NCBI GenBank assembly: GCA_027023255.1
Contig: JALVVU010000070.1
Coordinates: 1-48,463, forward strand
Direction of reading: 5' to 3'
Origin: Desulfurococcales archaeon
Lineage (GTDB): Archaea > Thermoproteota > Thermoprotei_A > Sulfolobales > NBVN01
DNA length: 48,463 nucleotides
Part shown: one piece after another, positions 25,326 through 33,821 of the stretch
How the letters are laid out: the number at the start of each line of letters is the position of its first letter
Position numbering within the stretch: position 1 is the first letter of the stretch
Notes under the pieces: generated by a model
Seen by the model: only the letters and a program-made list of their open reading frames with translations
Told to the model about the DNA's origin: nothing
Database searches by the model: none
Program-made: the position numbers and the translations under genes

Positions 25326-26879
25326 CTACTTGCTCCTCACGAATTTAAGAGATAACTTAAGGAATTCCCTGCTCCAAGGCGATAACGCTAGGACTACGAT
25401 GCCGTAAAGTATTAACCCTACTAACGCATGCAGGGCAAGCACGGGTGCGTCATGCCAGAAATTCCTGACTAAGATGCTGGAGGCGCCGCTGACGTACATA
25501 TACAAACTCATTACAATCCCTCCAGCAATACCAGCTACGGTTTCGCGCTTAGGGAAGGAGAACTCCACCTTACTTTTAGCGAGCCTATACATGTAAATCA
25601 GCAGCGGGAGACTAGTTCCCAACCACGCTAGGGGATAAGGCAATACTAGGTAAGGATTATCAGTTAACCCGTAAGCATGAATCATCACCAGCATTCCAGC
25701 AGTACCTAGCCCTAATGCAACCACACAACGAATCAAGGACGCCATAGGTGACTTGAATATGGGTGTCCTACTTAATTTAATACCGTGTACCTGGAGGTCA
25801 GCTCTCTCCGAGGATGACGCGACCGTACCCAAGAGTATGGATATCGTGTATAGTAGTGACTCCGCCGTTATTATCACAAGTAATACGTAAGCATCAACAT
25901 ACGCTAACTTAAATAAGCTTAGTATGGGCTTACCCATCATCACTACTAAGAAAGTAATCCCTAGATTCACGGTCATGGCTATCCGGAGAATGTCCTCCAC
26001 ATCCCTGCGGGAAGGTACCCTCAGCAACTTGGGCGTTAGCCCGCTACCCATCGCGGATGAACTACGCGTTATTATGCTTCGCGGCACATAAGCCACACCG
26101 AGGTACGCTGTTAGATTAGTTGACGCCGTGAGGGCCGTTACTAAGGGTTTCTCGACATTTATGAGGAGGCTTGAGAAGTAAGCTATGACTGATATGTAGG
26201 CATTCTTAACTAACACAGTCACCTCCTTCAGACTAAACCTTGGTTTAGGTATGACTATTCTTTGGCGCCGTAGCAACACGTACCTAGTAATAACCGCCGC
26301 AACACTTCCAATAATCGCGGACACCATCACCCCAACTAGGCCAGCCCTAATCATCACTACTAGTGCGTAAGCCACCGCTAGTCTTGCTGTTACCCTAACC
26401 ATTACCGCCTTCCCTTCAATGTAGGGCCTAGAACTCAGTACAATAGAGCGTAGGAAGTAATTGAAGGCCTCACTCACCGTGAGAAGGGACGCGATGAAGA
26501 AGGCGCTTAAACCCCAGCCAAGAACGCTGTTGTACCAGAGACCAACTAGCACGAAGACAGCTGATGATATTGGAATGTAGATTAACGTTAAGGCATAAGC
26601 GGCTGAGACCATCTCGTATTTTTTCCTAGCATAGAACCTTAGGGACCACATACCCCAGATCCAGTGCACCATTGTCAGGACGTTCGCAACACCTATTATG
26701 GTGATCCACAGCCCGTAGTCCTCTACTGATAACTTCCTCGCCACTATCAATGTGAAGAGTATCGTCAGCAGTAACCTGTAGACTTGGCTGAGGTAATTCA
26801 CTATTGTCGAGTACCTCACCCTAATACTCGCAAGTTCCTCCTGCGTGTACTTAACCTCACCATTACTGACGTCACTCAT
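25326..26879 (-). CDS. polysaccharide/lipid-linked oligosaccharide flippase (MOP superfamily, Wzx-like)
   Basis: A 517-residue integral membrane protein with about 14 helices. The N-terminal region (IVNYLSQVYRLLLTILFTLIVARKLSVEDYGLW) is characteristic of Wzx/RfbX-type flippases: a helix, then the AR-x-L-x-x-x-D-Y-G-x-W element. These proteins move lipid-linked glycans across the membrane for surface polysaccharide or N-glycan assembly. The ATG is preceded by an AT-containing spacer of about 100 bp shared with the divergent PEBP gene. No glycosyltransferase lies nearby; the dolichol-kinase-like gene is 17 kb away. Glycan substrate is unknown. Confidence 0.83.
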   Translation of the reverse strand: MSDVSNGEVKYTQEELASIRVRYSTIVNYLSQVYRLLLTILFTLIVARKLSVEDYGLWITIIGVANVLTMVHWIWGMWSLRFYARKKYEMVSAAYALTLIYIPISSAVFVLVGLWYNSVLGWGLSAFFIASLLTVSEAFNYFLRSIVLSSRPYIEGKAVMVRVTARLAVAYALVVMIRAGLVGVMVSAIIGSVAAVITRYVLLRRQRIVIPKPRFSLKEVTVLVKNAYISVIAYFSSLLINVEKPLVTALTASTNLTAYLGVAYVPRSIITRSSSAMGSGLTPKLLRVPSRRDVEDILRIAMTVNLGITFLVVMMGKPILSLFKLAYVDAYVLLVIITAESLLYTISILLGTVASSSERADLQVHGIKLSRTPIFKSPMASLIRCVVALGLGTAGMLVMIHAYGLTDNPYLVLPYPLAWLGTSLPLLIYMYRLAKSKVEFSFPKRETVAGIAGGIVMSLYMYVSGASSILVRNFWHDAPVLALHALVGLILYGIVVLALSPWSREFLKLSLKFVRSK

Positions 26880-26981
26880 TACGTAGCTACGCCTCTGATT
26901 TCAAGAGTAGCGGTTAAGATTTTATCTCTGTATGCATGATCTTATTACCGCCATTGCAAATTACCGCAGTGGGGGCCCCTA

Positions 26982-27578
26982 GTGATGCATCGCACTTTAC
27001 TCGCTGCTGCCATCATAGCTGCCGTGGCTTCGGCCGTAATCGCTTATTACTACATTAATTACGGTTCGGCGAATCGTGATCCATTAAGCCCGCTGAGGGG
27101 TGTGCTGGGTAATGCCCCAGACTCGCTGAGGCTGACGAGCCCCGACCTTAGCGCGGGATCCACGGTACCTAGGCGGTATACTTGTGATGGCACAGATGAG
27201 TCGCCTACCCTGAGCTGGAGTAAGGGTCCTGAAGACACGGTATCGTACGCTGTGCTGATGTATGATCCTGACGCGCCCAGGGGCACGTTCTACCACTGGG
27301 TTATCTACAATATCCCACCAAACATCACCGCGCTTCCCGAGGGCGTTCCGAAAAAATTCAAGACATCCTTCGGGCTTCAGTGCATTAACGACTTTAGGAG
27401 GTACGGGTACGGAGGCCCATGCCCTCCACACGGCTCAACACACAGGTATGTTTTCGTGGTCTTAGCGTTGAATACTAAGCTAAGCCTGCCCAGTAACGCG
27501 GACGCCAGGGTATTCCTTAACGCCATTAAGGGTCACGTACTCGCTTACGGTGCCTTAGTGGTCAGCTACGGACACTAG
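26982..27578 (+). CDS. PEBP / YbhB-YbcL family protein with N-terminal anchor
   Basis: Phosphatidylethanolamine-binding-protein-like fold. An N-terminal hydrophobic segment (LLAAAIIAAVASAVIAYYYI) predicts export or membrane anchoring. Family blocks are YTCDGTDESPTLSW, MYDPDAPRGTFYHWVIYNIP and YGYGGPCPPHGSTHRYVFVV, which form the anion/ligand pocket (Asp, His, and the GPCPP-HG loop). Bacterial and archaeal members have no agreed function. Starts GTG 26982 and ATG 26985 are adjacent and equally possible. It stands alone and diverges from the flippase gene. Confidence 0.92.
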   Translation: MMHRTLLAAAIIAAVASAVIAYYYINYGSANRDPLSPLRGVLGNAPDSLRLTSPDLSAGSTVPRRYTCDGTDESPTLSWSKGPEDTVSYAVLMYDPDAPRGTFYHWVIYNIPPNITALPEGVPKKFKTSFGLQCINDFRRYGYGGPCPPHGSTHRYVFVVLALNTKLSLPSNADARVFLNAIKGHVLAYGALVVSYGH

Positions 27579-27641
27579 CGATTTAAAGGATCCCATTATC
27601 CTTTAATTATTTCCTAAGCAAGTTGTGGTGGGGCGTAGAAA

Positions 27642-28013
27642 TTGCTGTCTAAGGTGCTTGAGGCTGAGGAAGGCATTGAGAAGGTAATGGGTGATGTCCT
27701 CAGAACGCTCTTCCTGTTCTCCGGCGCCCTCTGGATGCCGGAGTTAATCGGTGAGTATGAGGGCTTCGTGAGAACCTTGGGTGAGGAGCCTGTGGGGAAG
27801 GAGGTGCTTGAGGAGGCCGTAGGGAAGCTTAAGGATGCTGGGCTGGTTGACGTTAAACCCGGTATTAGGGCTACACACTTTAGCGGTGGTGAGAAAACCG
27901 TACTCATATCCCTTAAGAGGAGTCCTGAGGTGCTGGCGGCGCTGTCCACGGACTCCAGGGTCATGAGGTATAGAAGTGAGTGGGTAAAGTACATGCAACG
28001 AACATCTTTCTAA
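27642..28013 (+). CDS. small unknown protein, possible winged-helix
   Basis: 123 residues, not recognised. It is helical at the N-terminus (VLEAEEGIEKVMGDVLRTLFLFSGALW). It then has a helix-turn-strand pattern (LEEAVGKLKDAGLVDVKPGIRATHF) that would suit a winged-helix fold with a beta hairpin, and ends in a short basic tail. The start is TTG 27642 right after an in-frame TAG; GGTGGGG 8 nt upstream supports it. It follows the PEBP gene by 63 bp and faces the SDR gene across a spacer with a likely terminator. Function unknown. Confidence 0.6.
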   Translation: MLSKVLEAEEGIEKVMGDVLRTLFLFSGALWMPELIGEYEGFVRTLGEEPVGKEVLEEAVGKLKDAGLVDVKPGIRATHFSGGEKTVLISLKRSPEVLAALSTDSRVMRYRSEWVKYMQRTSF

Positions 28014-28043
28014 TTTCTAAAACACTTTCAAGGTGCTGGGGAA

Positions 28044-28068
28044 GAGGAAAACCCTCGTTTCGTTTTTA
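28044..28068 (+). terminator. hairpin plus T-run terminator
   Basis: GAGG (28044-28047) and CCTC (28053-28056) form a short stem with an A-rich loop, followed by GTTTCGTTTTT. It lies 31 bp after the stop of the small unknown gene and before the convergent SDR gene. Confidence 0.45.
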
Positions 28069-28096
28069 AGGTCTACACGATCATTCATGACGCTCC

Positions 28097-28843
28097 TCAA
28101 CACATTAGGCGTCCGCCGTTAACTCCGATTGTTTGCCCAGTTATGAATGACGCTGCTGGGCTGGCGAGGAAGTAAACTACTTCAGCAACGTCTTCTGGGC
28201 GACCGATCCTCTTTAGTGGGTGGAGCGATGCCGCGCGTTCCCTCTTCTCTGGCGTGTCGAGCACCTTCTTGACTAAGTCCGTCTCAATTATGCTGGGCGC
28301 GACCGCGTTCACCCTTATCTTGGGGGCTAGCTCTAAGGCTAGCTTCCTAGTCAACCCTATCACCCCTGCCTTCGCCGCGTGGTACGCTATGCCCGCTATG
28401 CCTGCTGTCTGCCCTACGATGCTTGAGATGTTAACTATCGCTGCTGACTCGCTCTTCTCGAGTAACGGTAGGAACGTCTTAGTTACTAGGAACACTCCCG
28501 TTAGGTCCACTCGGATGACCTTCTCCCAACCTTCCAGTGTTTCTTCCCTTATTCCCTCCCAGCTAATTATGCCTGCATTGTTCACCAACACGTCTAGGCG
28601 CGGGAACCTCTTGCTTAGCTCCCTGTATGCTGCGCTCACACTTTCCGGGTCGGCAACATCCATTCTAAGCACTACCGCCTCCGTAGCCCCCTTTCTGAGG
28701 GCTTCCTCCGCCGTCCTCCGAGCCTCCTCCTCGCTGCTGCGGTACGTTAACGCGATATGCGTTCCCGGCTCAGCGAAACGAAGCACTATTGCCTTACCAA
28801 TACCTCTGGACCCCCCAGTTACGAGGACGTACCTTTCGCTCAA
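28097..28843 (-). CDS. short-chain dehydrogenase/reductase (FabG-like)
   Basis: Classical NAD(P)-dependent SDR of 248 residues. Visible are TGGSRGIG (about 9-16, dinucleotide loop), a DVAD block, NNAGIISWEG, the catalytic ISS serine, and YHAAK (Tyr and Lys), then the INAVAPSIIETDLV-type substrate loop and a C-terminal ITGQTIGVNGG. The sequence is closest in style to 3-oxoacyl-ACP reductase or glucose-dehydrogenase-like SDRs. Archaea lack bacterial fatty acid synthesis, so the true substrate (a sugar, polyol or other keto compound) is unknown. The start is TTG. The gene stands alone. Confidence 0.9.
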   Translation of the reverse strand: MSERYVLVTGGSRGIGKAIVLRFAEPGTHIALTYRSSEEEARRTAEEALRKGATEAVVLRMDVADPESVSAAYRELSKRFPRLDVLVNNAGIISWEGIREETLEGWEKVIRVDLTGVFLVTKTFLPLLEKSESAAIVNISSIVGQTAGIAGIAYHAAKAGVIGLTRKLALELAPKIRVNAVAPSIIETDLVKKVLDTPEKRERAASLHPLKRIGRPEDVAEVVYFLASPAASFITGQTIGVNGGRLMC

Positions 28844-28948
28844 CGCGTAATCACCACTAATTCCTTAGGTACTCGCAAGCAAAAAGGTTCGCTATGTTAA
28901 TCGCGCAGTATAATAAAGTAAGTTCGCACCTTAAGGTTGGTGTTAGGC

Positions 28949-29632
28949 GTGAAGCTGCTATTACTTTCAGACATACACGGTAGGACCTCAACCCTCGAGA
29001 GAACGTTAAAAGAGGTTGAGGAGGTCGACGCAGTACTTGTTGCGGGCGATGTATCGTCGTATGCTGGTCTTAAATGGGATTACGTATTGAGTATGTTATC
29101 AAAGTACTGTAAGCGGAAAAACATTACAGCATTCGTGGTTCCGGGCAATGTAGACCCGCCAGCCTTACTCAACGCTAGGTACGGCAACGTTAGTGTATTA
29201 CACGCCTCCACGAGTACCTTAGGCAAGTACGTAGTCGTAGGGATCGGTGGGGGGATGGGGTTCAGCTTCTGGAGAGTCACGAAACTCACCGACAACGAAT
29301 TTGAGCGATTCATCAACTCCGTCCTAAGGGAGTACGGGAGTGGCTTAGCCCCTTACTCATGGCTCCTACTTACCCATACCCCGCCATACGGGACAAAGCT
29401 GGATATAATGTATACTGGGGAGCACGTTGGGTCGAAAGCGCTAAGAACATTGATTGAGGTGCGTAAGCCCCTCCTAGTCGTTAGCGGGCATATCCATGAG
29501 TCTAGGAACGTTGATTACTTAGGTAAGACCGTGCTCGTCAATCCTGGCCCAAACTATAGGGGGTTCTATGCGTTGGCGAGGATTAATGGAATGAACATTA
29601 AGGTAGAGTTACTTAGTGTGAGGAGGCTCTAA
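28949..29632 (+). CDS. metallophosphoesterase (calcineurin-like, YfcE/archaeal type)
   Basis: Metal-dependent phosphoesterase with all five motifs of the family: SDIHG, VAGDVS, VPGNVDPP, the LLTHTPP histidine and SGHIHESRN. The fold is cytosolic and compact (about 227 residues). The track opens at TTG 28937. I prefer GTG 28949 because GGTG lies 6 nt upstream and the protein then begins MKLLLLSDIHG, the usual start. It is convergent with the tRNA thiolase gene, their coding ends overlapping by 20 bp. Substrate is not predictable. Confidence 0.93.
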   Translation: MKLLLLSDIHGRTSTLERTLKEVEEVDAVLVAGDVSSYAGLKWDYVLSMLSKYCKRKNITAFVVPGNVDPPALLNARYGNVSVLHASTSTLGKYVVVGIGGGMGFSFWRVTKLTDNEFERFINSVLREYGSGLAPYSWLLLTHTPPYGTKLDIMYTGEHVGSKALRTLIEVRKPLLVVSGHIHESRNVDYLGKTVLVNPGPNYRGFYALARINGMNIKVELLSVRRL

Positions 29633-30590
29633 CATCCCTCAGCGCCTCACGCACCATGGGCCCGGCAGGCGAGCCTGAGACCCTTTCCGTTAACCTGCAG
29701 AAGCCACATACGTCACTCCTTGATGGGAGACCACAATACTTGCACCGAGTTAATTCAGCCTGAGTTCGTGCCTGATTAACGCCGTACCTTGTTGCCATCC
29801 TAGCCAGCGACCTCATGAACCTTAACTTAACGCCGGGGTGCCTTAAGTCAAGCTCGTAAAGGAACTTCCTGATTAACGCGTCCATACCGCCTAAGAACAC
29901 GTTAGGGCATAATGCCTTAACGAAGGGCAGGCCCTTAACGATTGCGTAGATCAGGCACTCACGTTCCGTGACTTCGTAGAGGGGCCTCACCCTCCTAGCT
30001 AAGTATCCCTCCTCGCCAGTCGTTACTGGGGCTAGTTTTAGTGCCGCACTCATATCTCCTAGTAACATGTTCTTGAGCGCGTAGGGGGCGAGGTCGTCTA
30101 TGTGGTGACCTGTCGCGACGGCATCCACACCCCACTCTATTGCGGCGGCGTTAAGCACGTACCTCTTAACGAGCCCGCACACAGCGCATGGAGGTCTGCT
30201 TGACTTGGCTGAGAGTTCAGGGATTGTTGCACCCACTACCTCCTCTAGGCTTAGGATGAAGGTATTCACGCCAAGCTTTCTCGAGGCTTCCTTAACAACC
30301 CTTAAGCTCTCGTTGCTGTACTCGCCGAGACCTAAGTGTATGTGTAGAGGCATGACCTTAAGCCTCAGTTCGGGGGCAACCGCAGTTAATGCTGAGAGGA
30401 GGGTTATCGAGTCCTTGCCGCCGGAGACCGCCACCAATACACTCTCACCCTCCCTAAGTAAGCCGTACTTCTCTATCGTGGTGGCTACCCTTCCCTCAAA
30501 GTACTCTATGAAGTGCCTTTCACAGAGATTCATCCTAGCGTAAGGTATCTTAATCACTGCTTTAGACCCGCACTTACTGCACTTAGCCAC
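29613..30590 (-). CDS. ttuA: tRNA 2-thiolation enzyme, TtuA/Ncs6 (CTU1) family
   Basis: PP-loop ATPase that adenylates a tRNA uridine for 2-thiolation; thermophiles use this to stabilise tRNA. An N-terminal zinc module (CSKCGSK with LCERHF) precedes the PP-loop VSGGKDS. PPCAVC plus the later cysteine in KALCPNV match the three iron-sulfur cluster ligands known in TtuA. A C-terminal zinc ribbon (CKYCGLPSRSDVCGFC) is present. The track opens 33 residues too early; GTG 30590 has GGTGAG 4 nt upstream and yields MAKCSKCGSK. The next gene upstream encodes a ubiquitin-like sulfur carrier candidate, the usual donor for this enzyme. Confidence 0.93.
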   Translation of the reverse strand: MAKCSKCGSKAVIKIPYARMNLCERHFIEYFEGRVATTIEKYGLLREGESVLVAVSGGKDSITLLSALTAVAPELRLKVMPLHIHLGLGEYSNESLRVVKEASRKLGVNTFILSLEEVVGATIPELSAKSSRPPCAVCGLVKRYVLNAAAIEWGVDAVATGHHIDDLAPYALKNMLLGDMSAALKLAPVTTGEEGYLARRVRPLYEVTERECLIYAIVKGLPFVKALCPNVFLGGMDALIRKFLYELDLRHPGVKLRFMRSLARMATRYGVNQARTQAELTRCKYCGLPSRSDVCGFCRLTERVSGSPAGPMVREALRDVRASSH

Positions 30591-30600
30591 AGTGCTCACC

Positions 30601-30813
30601 TCACCCAGCCGACCTAACCTCGTAGACCTCGACTTCATCACCATCCGCAACCACGTCGTCCTCCATGAGGGGCTTCCCGCCCTTAACAACCACTACCTCG
30701 TAAACCCCGTAGCCGAGTTCACGTAAGAGCGTCATTACCCTCATGACCTTACGGCCGGGTTTCTCGATAGTTACTTCCCTTTTAGTAGGGTATATCTTGA
30801 CGCGGACAATCAA
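30601..30813 (-). CDS. ubiquitin-like ThiS/MoaD-family sulfur carrier (TtuB-like) with Ala-Gly end
   Basis: 70 residues with a beta-grasp pattern: VRVKIYPTKREVTIEK hairpin, a helix (KVMRVMTLLRELGYG), then YEVVVVKGGKPLMEDD and a DGDEVEVYEVRSAG end. In this family the C-terminal Gly-Gly is adenylated and converted to thiocarboxylate. Here the last two residues are Ala-Gly. It lies directly before ttuA and after the ABC-2 permease. GGTGA overlaps the permease stop and sits 7 nt before the TTG start, so translation is coupled. It likely supplies sulfur to TtuA, subject to the odd terminus. Confidence 0.82.
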   Translation of the reverse strand: MIVRVKIYPTKREVTIEKPGRKVMRVMTLLRELGYGVYEVVVVKGGKPLMEDDVVADGDEVEVYEVRSAG

Positions 30814-30820
30814 TAGAGCT

Positions 30821-31630
30821 TCACCACATTGAGACAGTCCTTATGCCCTCCTTCAGTAACCTCCTCAGTTGAACCCTAAATAACGCGTACGCTACTAGGA
30901 GGAAAATTAGTGAGTAAGTCACGCCAATCACCTCCGTCTCCCACAGCGGGAGCACCGTGTTCGATACCCCTAAGGAATACCTGATTAGCTCTGCTGGGTA
31001 GCTGAAGGGCGTCGCTAATGCTAGGGTCTGGAGGGCTTTAGGCATGTAGCTCAGCGGCACTAAGCCCCCGGTAGCTATCGGGAGTATGAAGCCCACTAAC
31101 TCAAGCACGGGTCCCGCTGACCCAACGCCTATCGTGGTTGCCCCTAATAGCATGGCGTAAGCGAACAGCACCACAACCATCGTTAGTACCGCGATGAGTA
31201 GCGTTACCGGGTCCGCCACCGAGATAGCGGGTGGTCCTAGGAACGCCGTTAGCAGTAAGGCTGACGCACCCACCGAGACAGAATACCAGAGTAGCGAGAC
31301 CGGGATCACTCCCGCATACAGTAGGAATATGCTGCTACCGCTGACGATCACGTGCTCCAGCACGCCGTGAAACATTAACCACCTAAGCTCCCACGCCCAG
31401 TCCCACGTGGCTACCGAATAAGCTATGAATATTACGACAGCAGTCAGCGCTAAGCCCGAGATATGCCCGGGTGGCACGCCCGGCGGCCTGAAAAGCAGGA
31501 GCGGCGCTATGAACAGCGATAACCACACGCTGAGCGATAGTATCCCTATGACTAACCCATGGCTCCTGATGAGTTCCGCCTTGAGGTACGCTAGGAACAC
31601 CTGCTTAACTGCCTCGAGCCTCCCCATCAC
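30821..31630 (-). CDS. ABC-2 type transporter permease (second)
   Basis: A 269-residue membrane protein with about six helices and the ABC-2 layout: a first helix after a cytosolic start (AELIRSHGLVIGILSLSVWL), a central transmembrane block, and the GLVPLSYMPKALQTLALATPFSYPAELIRY segment that is typical near the end of ABC-2 permeases. It overlaps the first permease by 4 bp (ATGA) and is followed after 7 bp by the ThiS-like gene. With the ATPase it should form an exporter; the cargo is unknown. Confidence 0.87.
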   Translation of the reverse strand: MMGRLEAVKQVFLAYLKAELIRSHGLVIGILSLSVWLSLFIAPLLLFRPPGVPPGHISGLALTAVVIFIAYSVATWDWAWELRWLMFHGVLEHVIVSGSSIFLLYAGVIPVSLLWYSVSVGASALLLTAFLGPPAISVADPVTLLIAVLTMVVVLFAYAMLLGATTIGVGSAGPVLELVGFILPIATGGLVPLSYMPKALQTLALATPFSYPAELIRYSLGVSNTVLPLWETEVIGVTYSLIFLLVAYALFRVQLRRLLKEGIRTVSMW

Positions 31631-32448
31631 GTAGTCACCCCCGACTCAAGCTTCCTCCTCTCCCACCTCAGCACTGCGTACCTCCCGGGGGGTGCGTAAA
31701 GCACCGCTAGCGCCGCACCGACCCCCAGAAGCATTAGGGCAGTTGAGGCCTCCGCACTCAAGCCATTCGCGAGCATTAGTTGAATCGCCGCAACAGGGTG
31801 TGATGGCGGAAGAACCCATGAGAGTATGCGTGCACCTAAGGGCATTAGGTAGCGCGGGTAGAAAGCGCCGAGGAGGATCATGAGTAGGGGCCTAATGACG
31901 TTCAGCACTCTCCACGACTCTCCCGACATGCTGTAGATGGCGCCCATGATCAGCATCGCCAGCGTGGAGAAGAAGAGCCCGCCGGCAGCAGCCATGCCAA
32001 TCACTATTAGAGCCATCACCACGCCCTCAACCCCGCGATAGTAAGTCAGTACCGGAAGCACTGTCGCGGCGCCAGTGGTTAGCGTTATGGTTAGCCTAGG
32101 TAGCGGCATTGACACGTAGAGGGCTATCCTTGACACTGGTGACGATATTATGTAGGGTAACGTCCCCATGTTCTCGTCATAGATTGGGCGCCAGAGGATG
32201 TCGTCGGTCACGCTTAACACAGCTATTATGACGAAGGAAGCAACTATGAAGAACTCGACAGGATCCACGCCGACCCTGGAGATAAAGACCTGCGTGGACC
32301 CCATTGCCGAGCCTATGAGGAGGACGAAGAACGTGAACATGTATGGATAAATAATTATGAGTAGGAGGAGGGACTTCCTGCGGAAGACGTCACCGTACAC
32401 GAACATGAACTCTGCCTTAAGTAGCTCGATGAACTCACTGAGCTTCAT
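31627..32448 (-). CDS. ABC-2 type transporter permease (first)
   Basis: Membrane subunit of the same exporter, about six helices: LLLLIIIYPYMFTFFVLLIG, then FFIVASFVIIAVLSV, and so on. The segment FYPRYLMPLGARILSWVLPPSHPVAAIQLML is the typical ABC-2 late loop. The track opens at 32484; ATG 32448 (MKLSEFIELLKAEF) is better because GGGTGG precedes it and the extra 12 residues look unlike the family. It overlaps the ATPase end by 14 bp. Two different permeases imply a heterodimeric exporter. Confidence 0.87.
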   Translation of the reverse strand: MKLSEFIELLKAEFMFVYGDVFRRKSLLLLIIIYPYMFTFFVLLIGSAMGSTQVFISRVGVDPVEFFIVASFVIIAVLSVTDDILWRPIYDENMGTLPYIISSPVSRIALYVSMPLPRLTITLTTGAATVLPVLTYYRGVEGVVMALIVIGMAAAGGLFFSTLAMLIMGAIYSMSGESWRVLNVIRPLLMILLGAFYPRYLMPLGARILSWVLPPSHPVAAIQLMLANGLSAEASTALMLLGVGAALAVLYAPPGRYAVLRWERRKLESGVTT

Positions 32449-33460
32449 CACCGCCACCCGTGAAGTAAATGAATACATCCTCAAGCGTTGGTTCCTCTAC
32501 CTTAAACCTCAGTATTTCCAGGCCCGCCGACGTGATTGCCTTAATAACCTCGTCAACAACGTTTTCGAACTTACTTATCTTAGCCTTAATTTCGAGGACT
32601 GATGGTTCAACCTCCTTGACCTCAGGCTTAACCCCTATAATGGACTCCATTACTTTCTGAACGTTAGTTACTGTGGTCCCGTCACCCCTTACTGTGAGGG
32701 TAAGTAGGCGTAGCCCCGGTATCTTAGCTTTAAGCTCGTCTGGCCGCCCCTCCGCCACAATCCTGCCCTTACTTATGAGTAGTATCCTGTCACAGACTAG
32801 CTCCGCCTCAAACATGTTGTGCGTTGTGTACAGTATTGCCTTACCTTCCTTATGCGCTAGGTCAGCCACTAACTCCCTTATCCTCCTAGCCGTCGGTGGG
32901 TCCAACCCTAAGGTCGGCTCGTCGAGAAGCAGAACGGGAGGGTTCTTGAGTAGGGCCCTAGCTAGGGCTAGCCTAGCCTTCATGCCTAGGGAGTACTCTT
33001 CGAATAACCTATCCTCAGCCCCCATCGCTTTAAGCCCTAGAAGATCCATTAACTCATCAACGCGCTTCCTTAGCCTCTCACCCTCCATGCCGTAGAGGGC
33101 GCCAAAGTACAGCAGGTTTTCCTTACCGGTTAATTTGCCGTAGAACCCTTTCTCCACGCTCAGCATTAACCCTATTCTCCTCCTGACTTCCTTAGCCTGT
33201 TTAACTACGTCGAAGCCCTCCACTAACGCCGTACCGCTGTCGGGAAGGAGTAGCGTTGATATGATCTTGACGGTAGTGGTTTTCCCGGCCCCGTTAGGGC
33301 CCAGCAAACCCACTACCTCACCATGCTTGACGTTGAAGGAGACGCCCTTCAGAGCCTCAACGGCTTGCTTCTCGGACCTAAACAATCCTTTCTTGCTACT
33401 CGTCCAGTAAGTTTTCCTTAGTTCCCTCACCACTATCGCTGGGTCTGGACGTAGTGACAA
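32435..33460 (-). CDS. ABC transporter ATP-binding protein (ABC-2/DrrA type)
   Basis: ATPase of an exporter. Walker A GPNGAGKTT (about 54-62), signature YSLGMKARLALARALL in the SLGM variant common in ABC-2 exporters, Walker B PVLLLDEPTLGLDPPT and the switch histidine in LYTTHNM. A C-terminal domain (about 230-341, EEPTLEDVFIYFTG) matches drug/polysaccharide-type exporters. The TTG start has GTGAT about 5 nt upstream and a TATA-like element near 33515. It heads a five-gene leftward operon (ATPase, two permeases, ThiS-like, TtuA). Cargo unknown. Confidence 0.93.
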   Translation of the reverse strand: MSLRPDPAIVVRELRKTYWTSSKKGLFRSEKQAVEALKGVSFNVKHGEVVGLLGPNGAGKTTTVKIISTLLLPDSGTALVEGFDVVKQAKEVRRRIGLMLSVEKGFYGKLTGKENLLYFGALYGMEGERLRKRVDELMDLLGLKAMGAEDRLFEEYSLGMKARLALARALLKNPPVLLLDEPTLGLDPPTARRIRELVADLAHKEGKAILYTTHNMFEAELVCDRILLISKGRIVAEGRPDELKAKIPGLRLLTLTVRGDGTTVTNVQKVMESIIGVKPEVKEVEPSVLEIKAKISKFENVVDEVIKAITSAGLEILRFKVEEPTLEDVFIYFTGGGDEAQ

Positions 33461-33821
33461 CGTTAATCACGCTCCCGTCCTCCGCGACCGGGTTTCCTCT
33501 CCCTTCTACAACCTATAAATGTTAGAGCCTCAGGCCCTCCCGTGAAGTCTAAGGCGCCGAGGTTGGGACGGAAGCCCCACATACTTGGTGCTCGATCCTT
33601 CCTCATGCTCTTACCCATGTAAGTTATGGCGTGTTCAGGGTTATCCTAGTTAATTCGCTGTGGTGGTCAGAAGGTGAGCAACAGTCTCTAATCAAGCGAA
33701 GTTGCTCAAGGCACTAACCAATAATAAGTAAGGATGGATACATATGCTTTTTATCCTACCCCTTACTTCGACGGGATCCATTCCTTACTCAAGCCGCCTG
33801 CATTGTGAGGATCTACTGGCT
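33461..33821. other. 361-bp intergenic region without a clear gene
   Basis: It lies between the exporter ATPase and the PhoU-like gene, both leftward. Apart from the ATPase promoter near 33515, I see only a 51-codon leftward ORF (33463-33618) without family features or ribosome site, and a T5 run near 33754. It may contain an unrecognised RNA or the remnant of a lost gene. Confidence 0.35.
33511..33520 (-). promoter_or_regulatory. TATA-like box for the exporter/ttuA operon
   Basis: The minus strand reads ATTTATAGGT about 51-60 bp before the TTG at 33460. This predicts transcription start near 33490 and a leader of about 30 nt with a GTGAT ribosome site. Confidence 0.45.

Noticed and set aside
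33463-33618. 51-codon leftward ORF in the intergenic region before the PhoU-like gene
   Set aside because: No family resemblance, no good ribosome site, and low-complexity basic end; kept as part of the intergenic entry only.
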